DNA of 52,343 nucleotides from Actinomadura sp. KC06 (GTDB lineage: Bacteria; Actinomycetota; Actinomycetes; Streptosporangiales; Streptosporangiaceae). This document shows positions 39,968-48,224 of the stretch, piece by piece. The notes below the pieces were generated by a model. It saw nothing but the letters and a program-made list of their open reading frames with translations. It was not told the origin of the DNA and did not search any database. A program made the translations under genes and the position numbers. Position 1 is the first letter of the stretch, and the number at the start of each line of letters is the position of its first letter. Where the stretch lies: positions 1 to 52,343 of the forward strand of contig NZ_SMKT01000049.1 in assembly GCF_004348735.1 (NCBI RefSeq), written 5' to 3'.

Positions 39968-41229
39968 GCCGCGACCCCGGGGGCCCGCAGCACGACGGCG
40001 CTCTGGAATCCGCCGAAACCGCTCCCGACCGAAAGGACGTTGTTCACCCGGAGCTCGCGCGCCTCGTTGGGGACGTAGTCCAGGTCGCATTCGGGGTCGG
40101 GCTCGTGCAGGTTCGCCGTCGGCGGCACCACGTTGTTGTCGATCGCCAGCGCGCACGCGGCCACCTCGATCGAGCCGATGGCGCCCAGCGAATGGCCGAC
40201 CATCGATTTGATCGAGCTGACCGGGACCCGGTACGCGTGCTCGCCGAGCGCGTCCTTGAAGGCGGCGGTCTCGTGGCGGTCGTTCTGCCGCGTTCCAGAA
40301 CCGTGCGCGTTGACGTAGTCGATGGACTCGGGCGCGCACCGGGCGTCCGCCAGCGCGTGCCGGATCGCCTCGGCCATCTCGCGGCCGTCCGGCCGCAGGC
40401 CCGTCATGTGGTAGGCGTTGCAGCGGGTGGCGTGGGCCGCGACCTCGGCGTAGATCCGCGCGCCGCGCGCCTGGGCGTGCTCGCGCTCCTCCAGCACCAT
40501 CATCGCGGCGCCCTCGGCCAGGACGAACCCGTTCCGCGTCCCGTCGAAGGGGCGGGACGCGTGCTCCGGGTCGTCGTTGCGCGGCGTCGTCGCCTTGATC
40601 GCGTCGAAGCAGGCGACCACGATCGGCGAGACGGGAGCGTCGGTGGCGCCGGCGAACATCACGTCGGCGTCGCCGTCCATGATCTTCTCGTAGGCGCGTC
40701 CGACCGCGTCCAGCCCGGCCGTGCAGCCGGTCGCGACCAGCGAGACCGGGCCCTCCGCGCCGGTCCGCCACGCGACCTCCGCGGCCGCCGCGCTGGGCAC
40801 CATATAGTCGTACATGTGCGGCGAGAGGTGCCGCTCGTCCATGAACCACTCGCGCCCGCTGTCGGACAGCACGAGGTACTCGCGCTCGATGCTGGTGGTC
40901 GCCCCGACCGCGCTTCCCAGGCTCACTCCCACGCGGCCGGGATCGATGCCGTCCAGGTCGAGCCCGCTGTCGGCGAGCGACCCCTTGGCGCACGTCACGG
41001 CGAACTGCGTCGCCCGGTCCATGCGCCGGATCTCGCGCGGCTGCAGGCCCTCGGCGACGGGATTGAAATCACATTCGCCGGCTATGCGCGAACGAAAAGG
41101 GCTTGCGTCGAAAAAGGAAATGTGCCTGGTCGCAGTGCGCCCCGCGGTGAGCAGATTCCAGAATTCCTTCCTCCCCGCACCCCCTGGCGCGATCACATCG
41201 ATACCAGTGATCACTACAGCCCGTTGCAC
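39964..41229 (-). CDS. Ketosynthase alpha (KSalpha) of the type II PKS
   Basis: Condensing enzyme of 421 aa that elongates the poly-beta-keto chain with CLF and ACP. Catalytic Cys169 in [13 protein letters not shown], His309 in [15 protein letters not shown] and His346 in [14 protein letters not shown]-terminus [15 protein letters not shown] and C-terminus [13 protein letters not shown] are standard. The GTG start has GGGGAG 5 nt upstream. First gene of the long leftward PKS operon, coupled to CLF by a 4-nt overlap. Confidence 0.97.
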   Translation of the reverse strand: MQRAVVITGIDVIAPGGAGRKEFWNLLTAGRTATRHISFFDASPFRSRIAGECDFNPVAEGLQPREIRRMDRATQFAVTCAKGSLADSGLDLDGIDPGRVGVSLGSAVGATTSIEREYLVLSDSGREWFMDERHLSPHMYDYMVPSAAAAEVAWRTGAEGPVSLVATGCTAGLDAVGRAYEKIMDGDADVMFAGATDAPVSPIVVACFDAIKATTPRNDDPEHASRPFDGTRNGFVLAEGAAMMVLEEREHAQARGARIYAEVAAHATRCNAYHMTGLRPDGREMAEAIRHALADARCAPESIDYVNAHGSGTRQNDRHETAAFKDALGEHAYRVPVSSIKSMVGHSLGAIGSIEVAACALAIDNNVVPPTANLHEPDPECDLDYVPNEARELRVNNVLSVGSGFGGFQSAVVLRAPGVAA

Positions 41230-41590
41230 AACGTCTCCCCTAGGGTCTGTCGAGCCAGTCGCCGCTCTATCGAAGGCAATACTTCAACAGCGGGCTTGAG
41301 AGGCCCTTGAACGAGACTCGCGCTCAGTCCCGGAGGGGGCGCACGCCCTTCATCGGCGGGCTGTGCGGTCAGTTCGCCGCACCCGGAGAACGGTATAGCG
41401 CCTGTACGAGCGAACAGTCGCCGCGCCGCTCCAGGCATATGACATGGCGTCCGGTTGATCATTCGCCATTGGATCCGCGCTATTCAGTTCTCTCCTGGAG
41501 GCGACCGGGGCGCGGTCAGCGGCCGGAACGGCTGGTCAAGCAGTCAGGCCGCGCGGGAGAAACGCGGTGGCCCGCGGGCGATGCTCGTGT
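41230..41590 (-). other. PKS operon promoter region with SARP-type repeats
   Basis: 361 bp without a gene. CTTGA occurs at 41295 and 41306, 11 bp apart; read leftward toward KS these are CTCAAGCCCGC preceded by TTCAAGGGCCT, matching the CTCAAGCCGCC element of the other divergent promoter. A third in-phase word (CTCGC at 41317) is degenerate. No strong -10 is obvious. The remainder up to the Hod-like stop shows nothing recognisable. Confidence 0.55.
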
Positions 41591-42400
41591 TTACAGGGCT
41601 TTGATATAGTCGCGGATTTCGGCGGCGACTTTGTCGGGAGAGTCGAGCGTGGGGAAGTGAGTCGGGCCGTTCAGCGTGCGGTACTCGAACCAGGGGTGTC
41701 CGCTCTGGAAATCGATGTGCGCCTGTTCGTAGGAGCGGGTGTCCGGCTGGGAGAACAGGTGCTTGATCGGACGTTGCTCGCTCAGCCCGGCCATCCGCTC
41801 CAAGGGGGAACCGAACTCGGCGTACGCGTCGGCGATCACTCGACAGGAGCGGGCCCACATCTCGAAGTCGAAACCGGACATCTCCACGTCCAGGTGGCGC
41901 TGCACCCGTTCGTGGTGGTGCCCGTTGAGCCACACGTCGTACAGGCTCTGGCGGGCCTCCGTCCAGCGGTCGGGATCCTGGATGGCGGCGAGCCCGGCGG
42001 CGAAGTCGGGGGACGGCGGCGTCATCAGCCAGTCGACGACGATCAGGCGGGGCACCCGCGCCGTGCCGGTCCGCTCGGCGATCTCCAGGTTGGCCCAGCC
42101 GCCGTGCGAGTGCGAGACCGGCAGGAACCGGTCCACGCGCAGCGCGTCGAGGACGGCGAGCGTGTCGGCGGCCTGCTCGGCGTAGCCGAAGTCGCCGACG
42201 GGGGAGCGGTCCTCGCCGTGGCCGCGCCAGTCCACGCACAGGACGCGCAGGTCGTCGCCGAGGCGCGGGACGAGCCGGTCGAACAGCCGGTGGTCATGGC
42301 ACCAGCCGCTCAGCAGGACGACGGCCGGCGCGTCCGACGGCCCCCGGTCCTGGTAGGTGATCGGGTGGCCGCCGACGCGGACGGTCTTGAGGTCGCTCAT
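41591..42400 (-). CDS. Hod-like cofactor-independent dioxygenase (alpha/beta-hydrolase fold)
   Basis: Alpha/beta-hydrolase-fold protein of 269 aa closely resembling 1H-3-hydroxy-4-oxoquinaldine 2,4-dioxygenase (Hod), which cleaves a heteroaromatic ring with O2 and no metal or organic cofactor. All residues I recall as functional in Hod are present with a constant offset of three: H35 (GWCHDHR), H97-S98-H99 (FLPVSHSHGGW), D123 (VVDWLM), W157 (YDVWLNG) and the catalytic base H248 (NGPTHFP). The RPIKHLFSQP segment also matches. In this cluster the substrate is probably a hydroxylated aromatic polyketide rather than a quinolone. Simple hydrolase activity cannot be excluded. 28 bp after the amidohydrolase. 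Confidence 0.85.
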   Translation of the reverse strand: MSDLKTVRVGGHPITYQDRGPSDAPAVVLLSGWCHDHRLFDRLVPRLGDDLRVLCVDWRGHGEDRSPVGDFGYAEQAADTLAVLDALRVDRFLPVSHSHGGWANLEIAERTGTARVPRLIVVDWLMTPPSPDFAAGLAAIQDPDRWTEARQSLYDVWLNGHHHERVQRHLDVEMSGFDFEMWARSCRVIADAYAEFGSPLERMAGLSEQRPIKHLFSQPDTRSYEQAHIDFQSGHPWFEYRTLNGPTHFPTLDSPDKVAAEIRDYIKAL

Positions 42401-42428
42401 GTCTTCCTTTCAGTGGCCGCTGGACTGG

Positions 42429-43880
42429 TCAGGCCGGGAGGCCGTCCGCGTAGGCGTCGCTGAAGTTGCGGCTGGCCATGCGCTCGGCGGCGCCGAACCA
42501 TCCGGCGAGCTCTTCGGCGCCGTGCTTCGGCAGCTTGGCGTGGCCCTCCTGGATCCGGTCGAGCGCCGCGTTCGCCCGCGCGCGGACCGCCGCCAGGTCC
42601 TGCCCGACGAGCTCGCCGCCGCGCTTGCGGACGACGCCGTCCACCATGACCGTGTCGACGTCCGCGGCCGTGGACTGCAGCACGACCGCGCCGGCCATGT
42701 GGCTCGGACGCACCAGGTCCATCCGCGGCTTGACGACGATCACGTCGGCCTTCTTGCCGGGCGTCAGCGAGCCGACGCGGTCCTGGAGCCCGAGGGTGTG
42801 CGCGCCGTTGACGGTCGCCCATTCGAGCGCGTGGCGGGTGGTGAGGCCGATCGTCCAGGGCATGGTGCCGGTGGCGTGCACCTTCGCGTTGTCGAGCATG
42901 CGCTGCATCTGGAGGCCGAGCCGCATCTGCGAGAACAGGTCGCCGGACCCGACGCACACGATGTCGGTGGACACGCCGGGACGCAGACCGTGGTCCATCG
43001 CGGCGCGGAACGGCGGGATGCCCATGCCCATCTGCATCTCGGTCTCCGGCGCGATGGTGACCCGCTGGTCGTGCGCGGCCATCAGCCGCCATTCCTGCTC
43101 GTCCAGCGCGGGGCAGTGGATGTGCACGTGCCCGGGGATCAGCAGGCCGTGGTCGGCGAGCTCGCGCAGCCCCTTCAGCAGGATGGACGTCGTCGCCGCC
43201 GCGGTGTGCGAGGCGCGCAGCACGCCCAGCTCGCGGGCCAGCCGGATCTCCGCCGCGACCGCGCCGAACGGGAGGATGCCGAAGTCGGTGAGCAGCATCC
43301 CCATCGTGACGAGCGCGTCGTCGGCGGACAGCCGCTCGCGGCGCAGGCGGGACGCGCCCTTGAGCCGGTCGTCGTGCGAGGCGAACGCGCCCGGGAACTC
43401 GTACGCCTGCATCCCGTAGTTGTAGACGGCCCTGATTCCGGTGGCCTGCAGCGCGTCCACGTTGGCGTCGGCGTGCTCGGGCGTGTTGACGCAGTCGTTG
43501 CAGTCCATGATCGTCGTGACGCCGGCGTCCAGCGCCTCCAGCGCGCCGACCGTGGACGCCGCGCCCAGGTCCGCGGCCTCCAGGAAGGACCCGGTGCCGT
43601 AGAAGGTGCCGGCGAGGAACTCCGGCAGCGACTCGTCGGCGGAGGCGGCCCGCATCAGCGCCATCCAGGTGTGCCGGTGGCTGTCGATCATGCCGGGGAG
43701 CACGATCCCGCCGGCCGCGTCGACGGTCTCGGCGTCGGCGCCCTGGAACTCCGCCGCGTCCCGCGCGACCGCCGCGATCCGGTCGTCCTCGATCAGCACG
43801 GCGCCGCCCGGCAGGTCGCCGAGGCCCGGATCCATCGTGATCACATGGCCGCCAGTGATCACGGTACGTGAGACGCTCAT
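42429..43880 (-). CDS. Amidohydrolase-superfamily metalloenzyme (TrzN/AtzA-like)
   Basis: Metal-dependent hydrolase or deaminase of 483 aa. Composite N-terminal strands ITGGHVITMDPGLGDLPGGA lead to the HxH motif in VLPGMIDSHRHTWMALMRA; further ligands lie in GHVHIHCPALDEQE (third His) and GVSTDIVCVGSGDLFSQMRL (Asp). The C-terminus GSLTPGKKADVIVVKPRMD is typical of the TrzN/AtzA/guanine-deaminase branch. ATG 43880 has GGAGG 7 nt upstream. It leads a short operon with the Hod-like gene. Whether it acts on a polyketide intermediate or on an unrelated N-heterocycle is open; pairing with a Hod-like enzyme would suit an N-heteroaromatic substrate. Confidence 0.9.
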   Translation of the reverse strand: MSVSRTVITGGHVITMDPGLGDLPGGAVLIEDDRIAAVARDAAEFQGADAETVDAAGGIVLPGMIDSHRHTWMALMRAASADESLPEFLAGTFYGTGSFLEAADLGAASTVGALEALDAGVTTIMDCNDCVNTPEHADANVDALQATGIRAVYNYGMQAYEFPGAFASHDDRLKGASRLRRERLSADDALVTMGMLLTDFGILPFGAVAAEIRLARELGVLRASHTAAATTSILLKGLRELADHGLLIPGHVHIHCPALDEQEWRLMAAHDQRVTIAPETEMQMGMGIPPFRAAMDHGLRPGVSTDIVCVGSGDLFSQMRLGLQMQRMLDNAKVHATGTMPWTIGLTTRHALEWATVNGAHTLGLQDRVGSLTPGKKADVIVVKPRMDLVRPSHMAGAVVLQSTAADVDTVMVDGVVRKRGGELVGQDLAAVRARANAALDRIQEGHAKLPKHGAEELAGWFGAAERMASRNFSDAYADGLPA

Positions 43881-43931
43881 GAGCTGACCTCCGGAAATGT
43901 GGACGCCTGGGTGTCCATATCTTGAGCACAC

Positions 43932-43982
43932 CGGACCGGTCGATGCCCAATGCCGGTTACGGACCGTGCTATATCCGGACCG
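43932..43982. promoter_or_regulatory. Three CGGACCG repeats upstream of the amidohydrolase
   Basis: CGGACCG is found at 43932, 43960 and 43976, all in the same orientation; the first is part of the palindromic ACCGGACCGGT and the last sits inside a GCTAT...ATAGC inverted pair. This is a candidate operator for the amidohydrolase/Hod-like operon. No clear SARP-type 11-bp repeat is present here. Confidence 0.4.
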
Positions 43983-44014
43983 TCATAGCGCTAGGTCACC
44001 AGGCGTGACGGCGA

Positions 44015-44224
44015 TCACAAAACCCCCGGGCCAGGCCCGGCGGCGGCGAGCAGGTCGAGCGCCTCGGCCTCGGCAACCACGTCGCAGTATTTGGCGCGCA
44101 GGTCGGAGAACGCCGCCTCCGCTTGGACGGTGTCGCGGTCGGCACAGGCGTCCGAGACGACGAGGGCGGCCAGGTCGCTCTGGATCATGTCCACGGCGGT
44201 CGCACGGACGCAGCCGCTGGTGGA
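44015..44224 (-). pseudogene. Remnant of an isochorismatase-family hydrolase (C-terminal third)
   Basis: The minus-strand frame from about 44224 down to 44015 reads TSGCVRATAVDMIQSDLAAL, then VVSDACADRDTVQAEAAFSD, LRAKYCDVVAEAEAL. It matches the C-terminal part of cysteine hydrolases of the isochorismatase type, including the nucleophile region TSGCVR and the AKYxDVV ending. Upstream of residue T the sequence stops resembling the family, so the N-terminal two thirds, with the catalytic Asp and Lys, are missing. It abuts an unrelated plus-strand remnant at about 44222, which suggests a deletion joined two genes. Confidence 0.55.
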
Positions 44225-44532
44225 CGCGCGGCCGAGGCGCTCGACGCGTCCCGCGCGATCGTCTACGTCGGACGGCCCGAGGACGAGGCGGCGATGCGCG
44301 CGGCCGCGGCCGTCCATCCGGGCGCGGCGGCGGTGCTCGCGGGAGGCTACTCGGCGGCGTCCTGCCCCGGTCCCGCTTCGGCCTGCCACTCGATTACGAC
44401 GCCTTCCGCGACGCCGGCTCGGGCCTCGGCTGCGCGACGTTCACCGTCCTCGGCGAAGCCGACCGCCCGACCGGAGCCGCCGCCCGCGTCGCCGCGTCCC
44501 GGTGCCCCGAGAAGGCCAGCGCGCTGACCTGA
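44222..44532 (+). pseudogene. Remnant of a NuoF/SLBB-type NADH dehydrogenase gene
   Basis: The plus frame from 44222 reads GRAAEALDASRAIVYVG then AAVHPGAAAVLAGGYSA; after a frameshift near 44360 the next frame continues SRFGLPLDYDAFRDAGSGLG and CATFTVLGEADRPTGAAARV, stopping at 44532. The second part resembles the SLBB region of NADH-quinone oxidoreductase F-like flavoproteins (PLDYDAxxxAGSGLGCxxxxVL). The FMN/NADH domain and the Fe-S cysteines are absent, so it is a fragment. The assignment is from memory of the family pattern and is moderate. Confidence 0.5.
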
Positions 44533-44540
44533 GCAGTCAG

Positions 44541-45851
44541 TCAGGAGTCGCGAGGGCCGAACGCCTGGTCGAGGACGTCGCGGGCGACGGCCGCGCCGAG
44601 CCGCTCCCCGTCGATGGACGCGAAGCGGTAGTGCACCCCCGCCCAGACTCTGGCCTCGAGCAGTTCGGCCAGGGCCTTGGAGAGGCTGTTGTAGTGGCGG
44701 GTCGTCCCGGAGTCGGCGCTGGAGGCGCTGAACGAGAGGTCGTCGCGGCCGAAGAACGTCCGCAGGCCCGTCGTGACCGCCGTGGTGAAGCAGGCGTGGC
44801 CGGACGGGTACTCCGCCGACGGCGCGGTGATCCGCAGCGGAGCCCAGGACGGATCGCCGTCGGTGGCCGGGTTGCCGTCCTCGTCCGCCAGCGGGATCGC
44901 CGTCACGGGACGCCAGAAGCGCCAGCGCTTCTTCTCCTTGTAACAGGCGATCAGCGAGTCGGCGGCCGCGATGTCCACCATCGCGAACATGCGGGCCGTC
45001 TCCAGGGTGCTGAGCCGGTGGGTCCTGGCGAGCTGGCGGATGATGGCCCACTCCACCAGGCGCGGGTCGTCCCACCAGGTCGCCGCCTCGGTCTGCTCGG
45101 GCGTGCGCACGGTGCTGGTGGCCGAGCCGAGGGCCTTGACCTCGTTCAGTGCGCGGGCGTAAGCGCGGCCGGCGAGGGCCGGCGGGCCCGGCGAGCGGTA
45201 GTCACCGGGGTCGCGGACGACGAACGGCTTCAGGGTGGCGAACCAGGCGCCGACCTGGAGGTGGTCCGGCGGGGTCGGCCGCCACTGCCCCGGCGCGGTG
45301 CCGACGGGCCATTTCGCGTCGGAGAACGCGCCGTCGTCGCGGCGGGCGTCGATCATGGCCTCGGCCGTGGCCTCGCCGACCGCGATGCCGCCGCGCTTGG
45401 CACGGCCGTCGGGGATCGCGTCGAGCGACTCGCGGTATTGCGCGCGGAGGGAGTCGGCCTGTTTGGGGAACAGCCAGAGGAGCACACGGTAGGCGGCGGT
45501 GGCGACGGCCGCGGGGGTCGAGTCGCCGCGCCGGGCGCGGGGGGCGACCAGGTACGGCTCGTACGGGGTGCCGGCGATCGCGTTGACCGCGTCGTAGACG
45601 GCGCCCTGCACGATCGCGAAGCTGCGCGTGGCCGTGGTCGGCGACTGCCGGCCGACTTCGTAGATGGCGGTCTGGGCGTGGACGTCCCAGGTGATGACGG
45701 CGTTGGACGAGGCGTCCGGCGTCACCTGCGTCTGCGCCTGCGCCGCGGTGGTCGTGGACACCGCCGGCAGGGTGAGGACGAGCGCGGTCATGATCGCCAC
45801 GCTGCGCAATCTTCCAGATTTACGTACATGGTGGTTCAAGGCATCCCCCAA
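44541..45851 (-). CDS. Secreted vanadium-dependent haloperoxidase
   Basis: PAP2/vanadium haloperoxidase superfamily protein of 436 aa with an N-terminal signal (LRSVAIMTALVLTLPAVS, cleavage about AQAQ). Vanadate-binding residues are visible: KKRWRFWRPVTAI, EYPSGHACF and the apical His in EARVWAGVHYRFASIDG. Members oxidise halides with H2O2; close homologues without tested halogenation are often called acid phosphatase-like. It is outside the PKS operons, separated by gene fragments, so a role in halogenating the polyketide is possible but weakly supported. The initial ATG region MGDALNHHVRKSG gives an unusually long n-region. Confidence 0.9.
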   Translation of the reverse strand: MGDALNHHVRKSGRLRSVAIMTALVLTLPAVSTTTAAQAQTQVTPDASSNAVITWDVHAQTAIYEVGRQSPTTATRSFAIVQGAVYDAVNAIAGTPYEPYLVAPRARRGDSTPAAVATAAYRVLLWLFPKQADSLRAQYRESLDAIPDGRAKRGGIAVGEATAEAMIDARRDDGAFSDAKWPVGTAPGQWRPTPPDHLQVGAWFATLKPFVVRDPGDYRSPGPPALAGRAYARALNEVKALGSATSTVRTPEQTEAATWWDDPRLVEWAIIRQLARTHRLSTLETARMFAMVDIAAADSLIACYKEKKRWRFWRPVTAIPLADEDGNPATDGDPSWAPLRITAPSAEYPSGHACFTTAVTTGLRTFFGRDDLSFSASSADSGTTRHYNSLSKALAELLEARVWAGVHYRFASIDGERLGAAVARDVLDQAFGPRDS

Positions 45852-45942
45852 CAGCGCATCGGTTCCGGCTCACGCGAGAAGATTCCAGTGTCCGTCCACA
45901 GTGGCGCCCTCGGCAACGAGGTGATCTGACCGAATTACATCG

Positions 45943-46152
45943 ATGGCCGTGTTCAAAATGGAGCTCGATGACAGCGGTCAGGCAACATGTTCAAGGTGCG
46001 CGGCTGAAATCTATGCGGCAAAATTCGATGAGCCGGCTCCGCTAGGCCGGAATGGGCCATTCATGGAGTTGGGTAAACCATCTCTTGGACATATGCGTCG
46101 CGAACACCACGGAGGCGGTGACTCCCCGACGCCGCCTTCAAACGGTTGGTAG
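45943..46152 (+). CDS. Small CxxC protein, hypothetical
   Basis: Frame of 69 aa, MAVFKMELDDSGQATCSRCA then EIYAAKFDEPAPLGRNGPFM, with one CxxC pair near residue 16 that could bind metal or act in redox. Base composition is noticeably less GC-rich than neighbours, and no good ribosome site precedes the ATG. I do not recognise a family. Upstream, 45852-45942 is the haloperoxidase promoter region. Confidence 0.4.
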   Translation: MAVFKMELDDSGQATCSRCAAEIYAAKFDEPAPLGRNGPFMELGKPSLGHMRREHHGGGDSPTPPSNGW

Positions 46153-46627
46153 CCGGATACCCGGATTCAGCAAGTCAGCGCCCCGGCCAACAGTTGCAGC
46201 GTAGGGGGATCGGGCCGTCCACCGAGGTGCCGGAATCGGCCATCCGCCCTTCGGGTGCCGGATCACGTCCACGTTGTTCACAGGCAGGCGGCCGGGTGCG
46301 GCGCGCATACGGCCGCCCCCACCAGCGCCTGGACGACCGGCCCACATCCTGACCTGCCCAGGTATACCCGGTTGCGACCAAACCCCGGCGGGCCGCGCCG
46401 GCGGTTTTAAAGAGCGATTCAAAAGCAATGTGAATTGTGAATAAATGGGCAATGGCAGAGTGTTGACGCTAAGCGGGGTGCGGAATAACCTCCAAAACGG
46501 ATTCTCCAAACCGAGAGGATCGCCATTCAGCCCCGGCCGTCGAAGTCGCCGTAAGCCCGCCGGTCACGGCTGGCGGACGTGCGGGCGACGACGAGGCCGC
46601 GGCCACCCCCTCCTGAGAGACCCGACC
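46153..46627. other. 475-bp intergenic region with the second DUF4360 promoter
   Basis: No gene seen. An AT-rich stretch (46405-46445) precedes a promoter: -35 TTGACG (46463-46468), 17-bp spacer and -10 TAACCT (46486-46491). This leaves a 5' untranslated leader of about 130 nt before the ATG at 46628, similar to the long leader of DUF4360 gene 1. Confidence 0.6.
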
Positions 46628-47299
46628 ATGATGAACACCAGACGTCTGGGGATCGTGGTAGGCGCCGCCGTGCTCCTGCCCGCCCTGGCGACGGCCACCT
46701 ACGCCGCCGCCTCCGCCTCCGAGACCAGCCCCGAGACCGGCACCGAGTCCCAGTTGGTCCAGCCGCCCGACGGGGTCACCATGGACGTCGTGACCGTCCT
46801 CGGCTCAGGCTGCCCGGCCGGCACGGCGAGGGTCACCCCGTCCGACGACGGCGACGGCTTCACCGTCTCCTTCGACAAGTACCTGGCCTGGGGCGGCGGC
46901 GACGCCCCGCCCACGGACTTCCGGAAGAACTGCCAGCTCAACGTGCGGGTCAACCACCCGGAGAACTATACGTACGCCGTCGTCGGGATCTCGTCCCGCG
47001 GTTTCGCCCACGTGGAGCCCGGAGCCAGCGCGGTACGGCGGACGAGCTACTACTTCCAGGGCAGCTCCGAAACGCGATCGGTGACGCACACGATCGAGGG
47101 TCCGTCCAACCGGAGCTGGCGGTTCAACGACAGGATCCCCCGGTCCGAGCGCGTCTACAAGCCGTGCGGCGAGAACCGCAACCTGAACATCAACACCGAA
47201 GTGCGAGTGAACGCGGGCGACTCCGAAGAGCCCAGCTTCATCGCGGTGGAATCCGTCAACGCCGATGCGGCCTACCACCTGACCTGGCGACGCTGCTGA
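46628..47299 (+). CDS. Secreted DUF4360-family protein 2
   Basis: Paralogue of the protein at 9651-10298, 223 aa. Signal peptide MMNTRRLGIVVGAAVLLPAL with likely cleavage near residue 28-30. Mature part shows VLGSGCPAGTARV, FRKNCQLNVRVNHPENYTYA, YYFQGSSETRSVTHTIEGPS and the final KPCGENRNLNINTEVRV and TWRRC. The conserved Cys positions correspond to those of paralogue 1. Both genes have solitary strong promoters and long leaders. Function unknown. Confidence 0.87.
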   Translation: MMNTRRLGIVVGAAVLLPALATATYAAASASETSPETGTESQLVQPPDGVTMDVVTVLGSGCPAGTARVTPSDDGDGFTVSFDKYLAWGGGDAPPTDFRKNCQLNVRVNHPENYTYAVVGISSRGFAHVEPGASAVRRTSYYFQGSSETRSVTHTIEGPSNRSWRFNDRIPRSERVYKPCGENRNLNINTEVRVNAGDSEEPSFIAVESVNADAAYHLTWRRC

Positions 47300-47321
47300 T
47301 GCGTTGACCACGAACGTCCAC

Positions 47322-47355
47322 CGGGCCTCACCACGCGAACTCGTGGCGGGGCCCG
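47322..47355 (+). terminator. Hairpin after DUF4360 gene 2
   Basis: CGGGCCTCACCACG (47322-47335) pairs with CGTGGCGGGGCCCG (47342-47355) with one G-U pair and one mismatch around a 6-base loop, 22 nt beyond the stop codon. Confidence 0.65.
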
Positions 47356-47511
47356 GCCCCTGTCCGGGGTCCTACTCGTGGCATCGGGCCCGCGCTCCGA
47401 CCGGCCGTGGAGGGCGCTCGCGTCCGCCCGCCGGGTGTGCTGACGTTTCGCGGCGGTGATCGGGGTAGCTCGCGGGAGCAGGCACGGCCCCGGATCCGGA
47501 GGGAGGCGCCG

Positions 47512-48117
47512 ATGCGCGCCGTAGTGATCAATTGCACCCTGAAGCGCTCACCGGAGACCTCCAACACCGGGGCGCTCGCCGCGGTCGTGGAGGAGGCGCT
47601 GCGGGCCAGGGACGTCACGGTGGAGACCATCCGGGCCGTTGACCTGGACATCCCGCCCGGTGTGGAGACCGACCTGGGCGACGGAGACCCGTGGCCGGAC
47701 GTGCACCGGTCGCTGCTGGAGTCGGAGATCCTGATCCTTGCGTCGCCGACCTGGGCGGGGCAGCCGTCCTCGATCGCCCAGCGGGTCATCGAGCGGATGG
47801 ACGCGATGCTGTCGGAGACCGATGACGACGGGCGTCCCGTCGCCTTCAACCGGGTCGCCGGTGTGATCGTCACCGGCAACGAGGACGGCGCCCATCACGT
47901 GATCAACAATCTGAGCGGCGCGCTGAACGAGTTCGGCTACACGATCCCGGGCCAGGCGTGGACGTACTGGAACCGGGGCCCCGGACCCGGCCCGAGCTAC
48001 CTGGAGAGCGAGGAAGGCCGCGACTGGTCGCACAGCACGGGGCGTGCGATGGCCTCCAACCTGGTGGCCGCCGCCTCCGCGCTGACCGCGAACCCGATCC
48101 CCGCCCCACCGTCCTGA
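47512..48117 (+). CDS. NADPH-dependent FMN reductase / flavodoxin-like protein
   Basis: Flavodoxin-fold FMN-binding protein of 201 aa. N-terminal strand and phosphate loop MRAVVINCTLKRSPETSNTG, second strand VTVETIRAVDLDIPPGVE, and the flavin-contact segment EILILASPTWAGQPSSIAQR. The segment GVIVTGNEDGAHHVINNLSG is typical of the NAD(P)H-dependent oxidoreductase group. GGAGGGAGG precedes the ATG. It probably reduces quinones, azo compounds or flavin in the cytoplasm; no partner is evident. Confidence 0.9.
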   Translation: MRAVVINCTLKRSPETSNTGALAAVVEEALRARDVTVETIRAVDLDIPPGVETDLGDGDPWPDVHRSLLESEILILASPTWAGQPSSIAQRVIERMDAMLSETDDDGRPVAFNRVAGVIVTGNEDGAHHVINNLSGALNEFGYTIPGQAWTYWNRGPGPGPSYLESEEGRDWSHSTGRAMASNLVAAASALTANPIPAPPS

Positions 48118-48224
48118 CCCCGTCCTGGAAAGCGAACGCGCGGTGCCGTTTACCGGTCGCCGCTTGCGTCGGCATCGGGACAACGGCCGCCATGTCGTGG
48201 TCGAGGTGGTCCCGCGCTCCAGGA

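Noticed and set aside
44091..45929. Plus-strand open frame of about 610 codons opposite the haloperoxidase
   Set aside because: The haloperoxidase has a signal peptide and all vanadate-site motifs; the opposite frame is Arg/Gly-rich.
46138..46509. Minus-strand frame of 123 codons before DUF4360 gene 2
   Set aside because: It crosses the promoter and AT-rich leader region and shows no domain.
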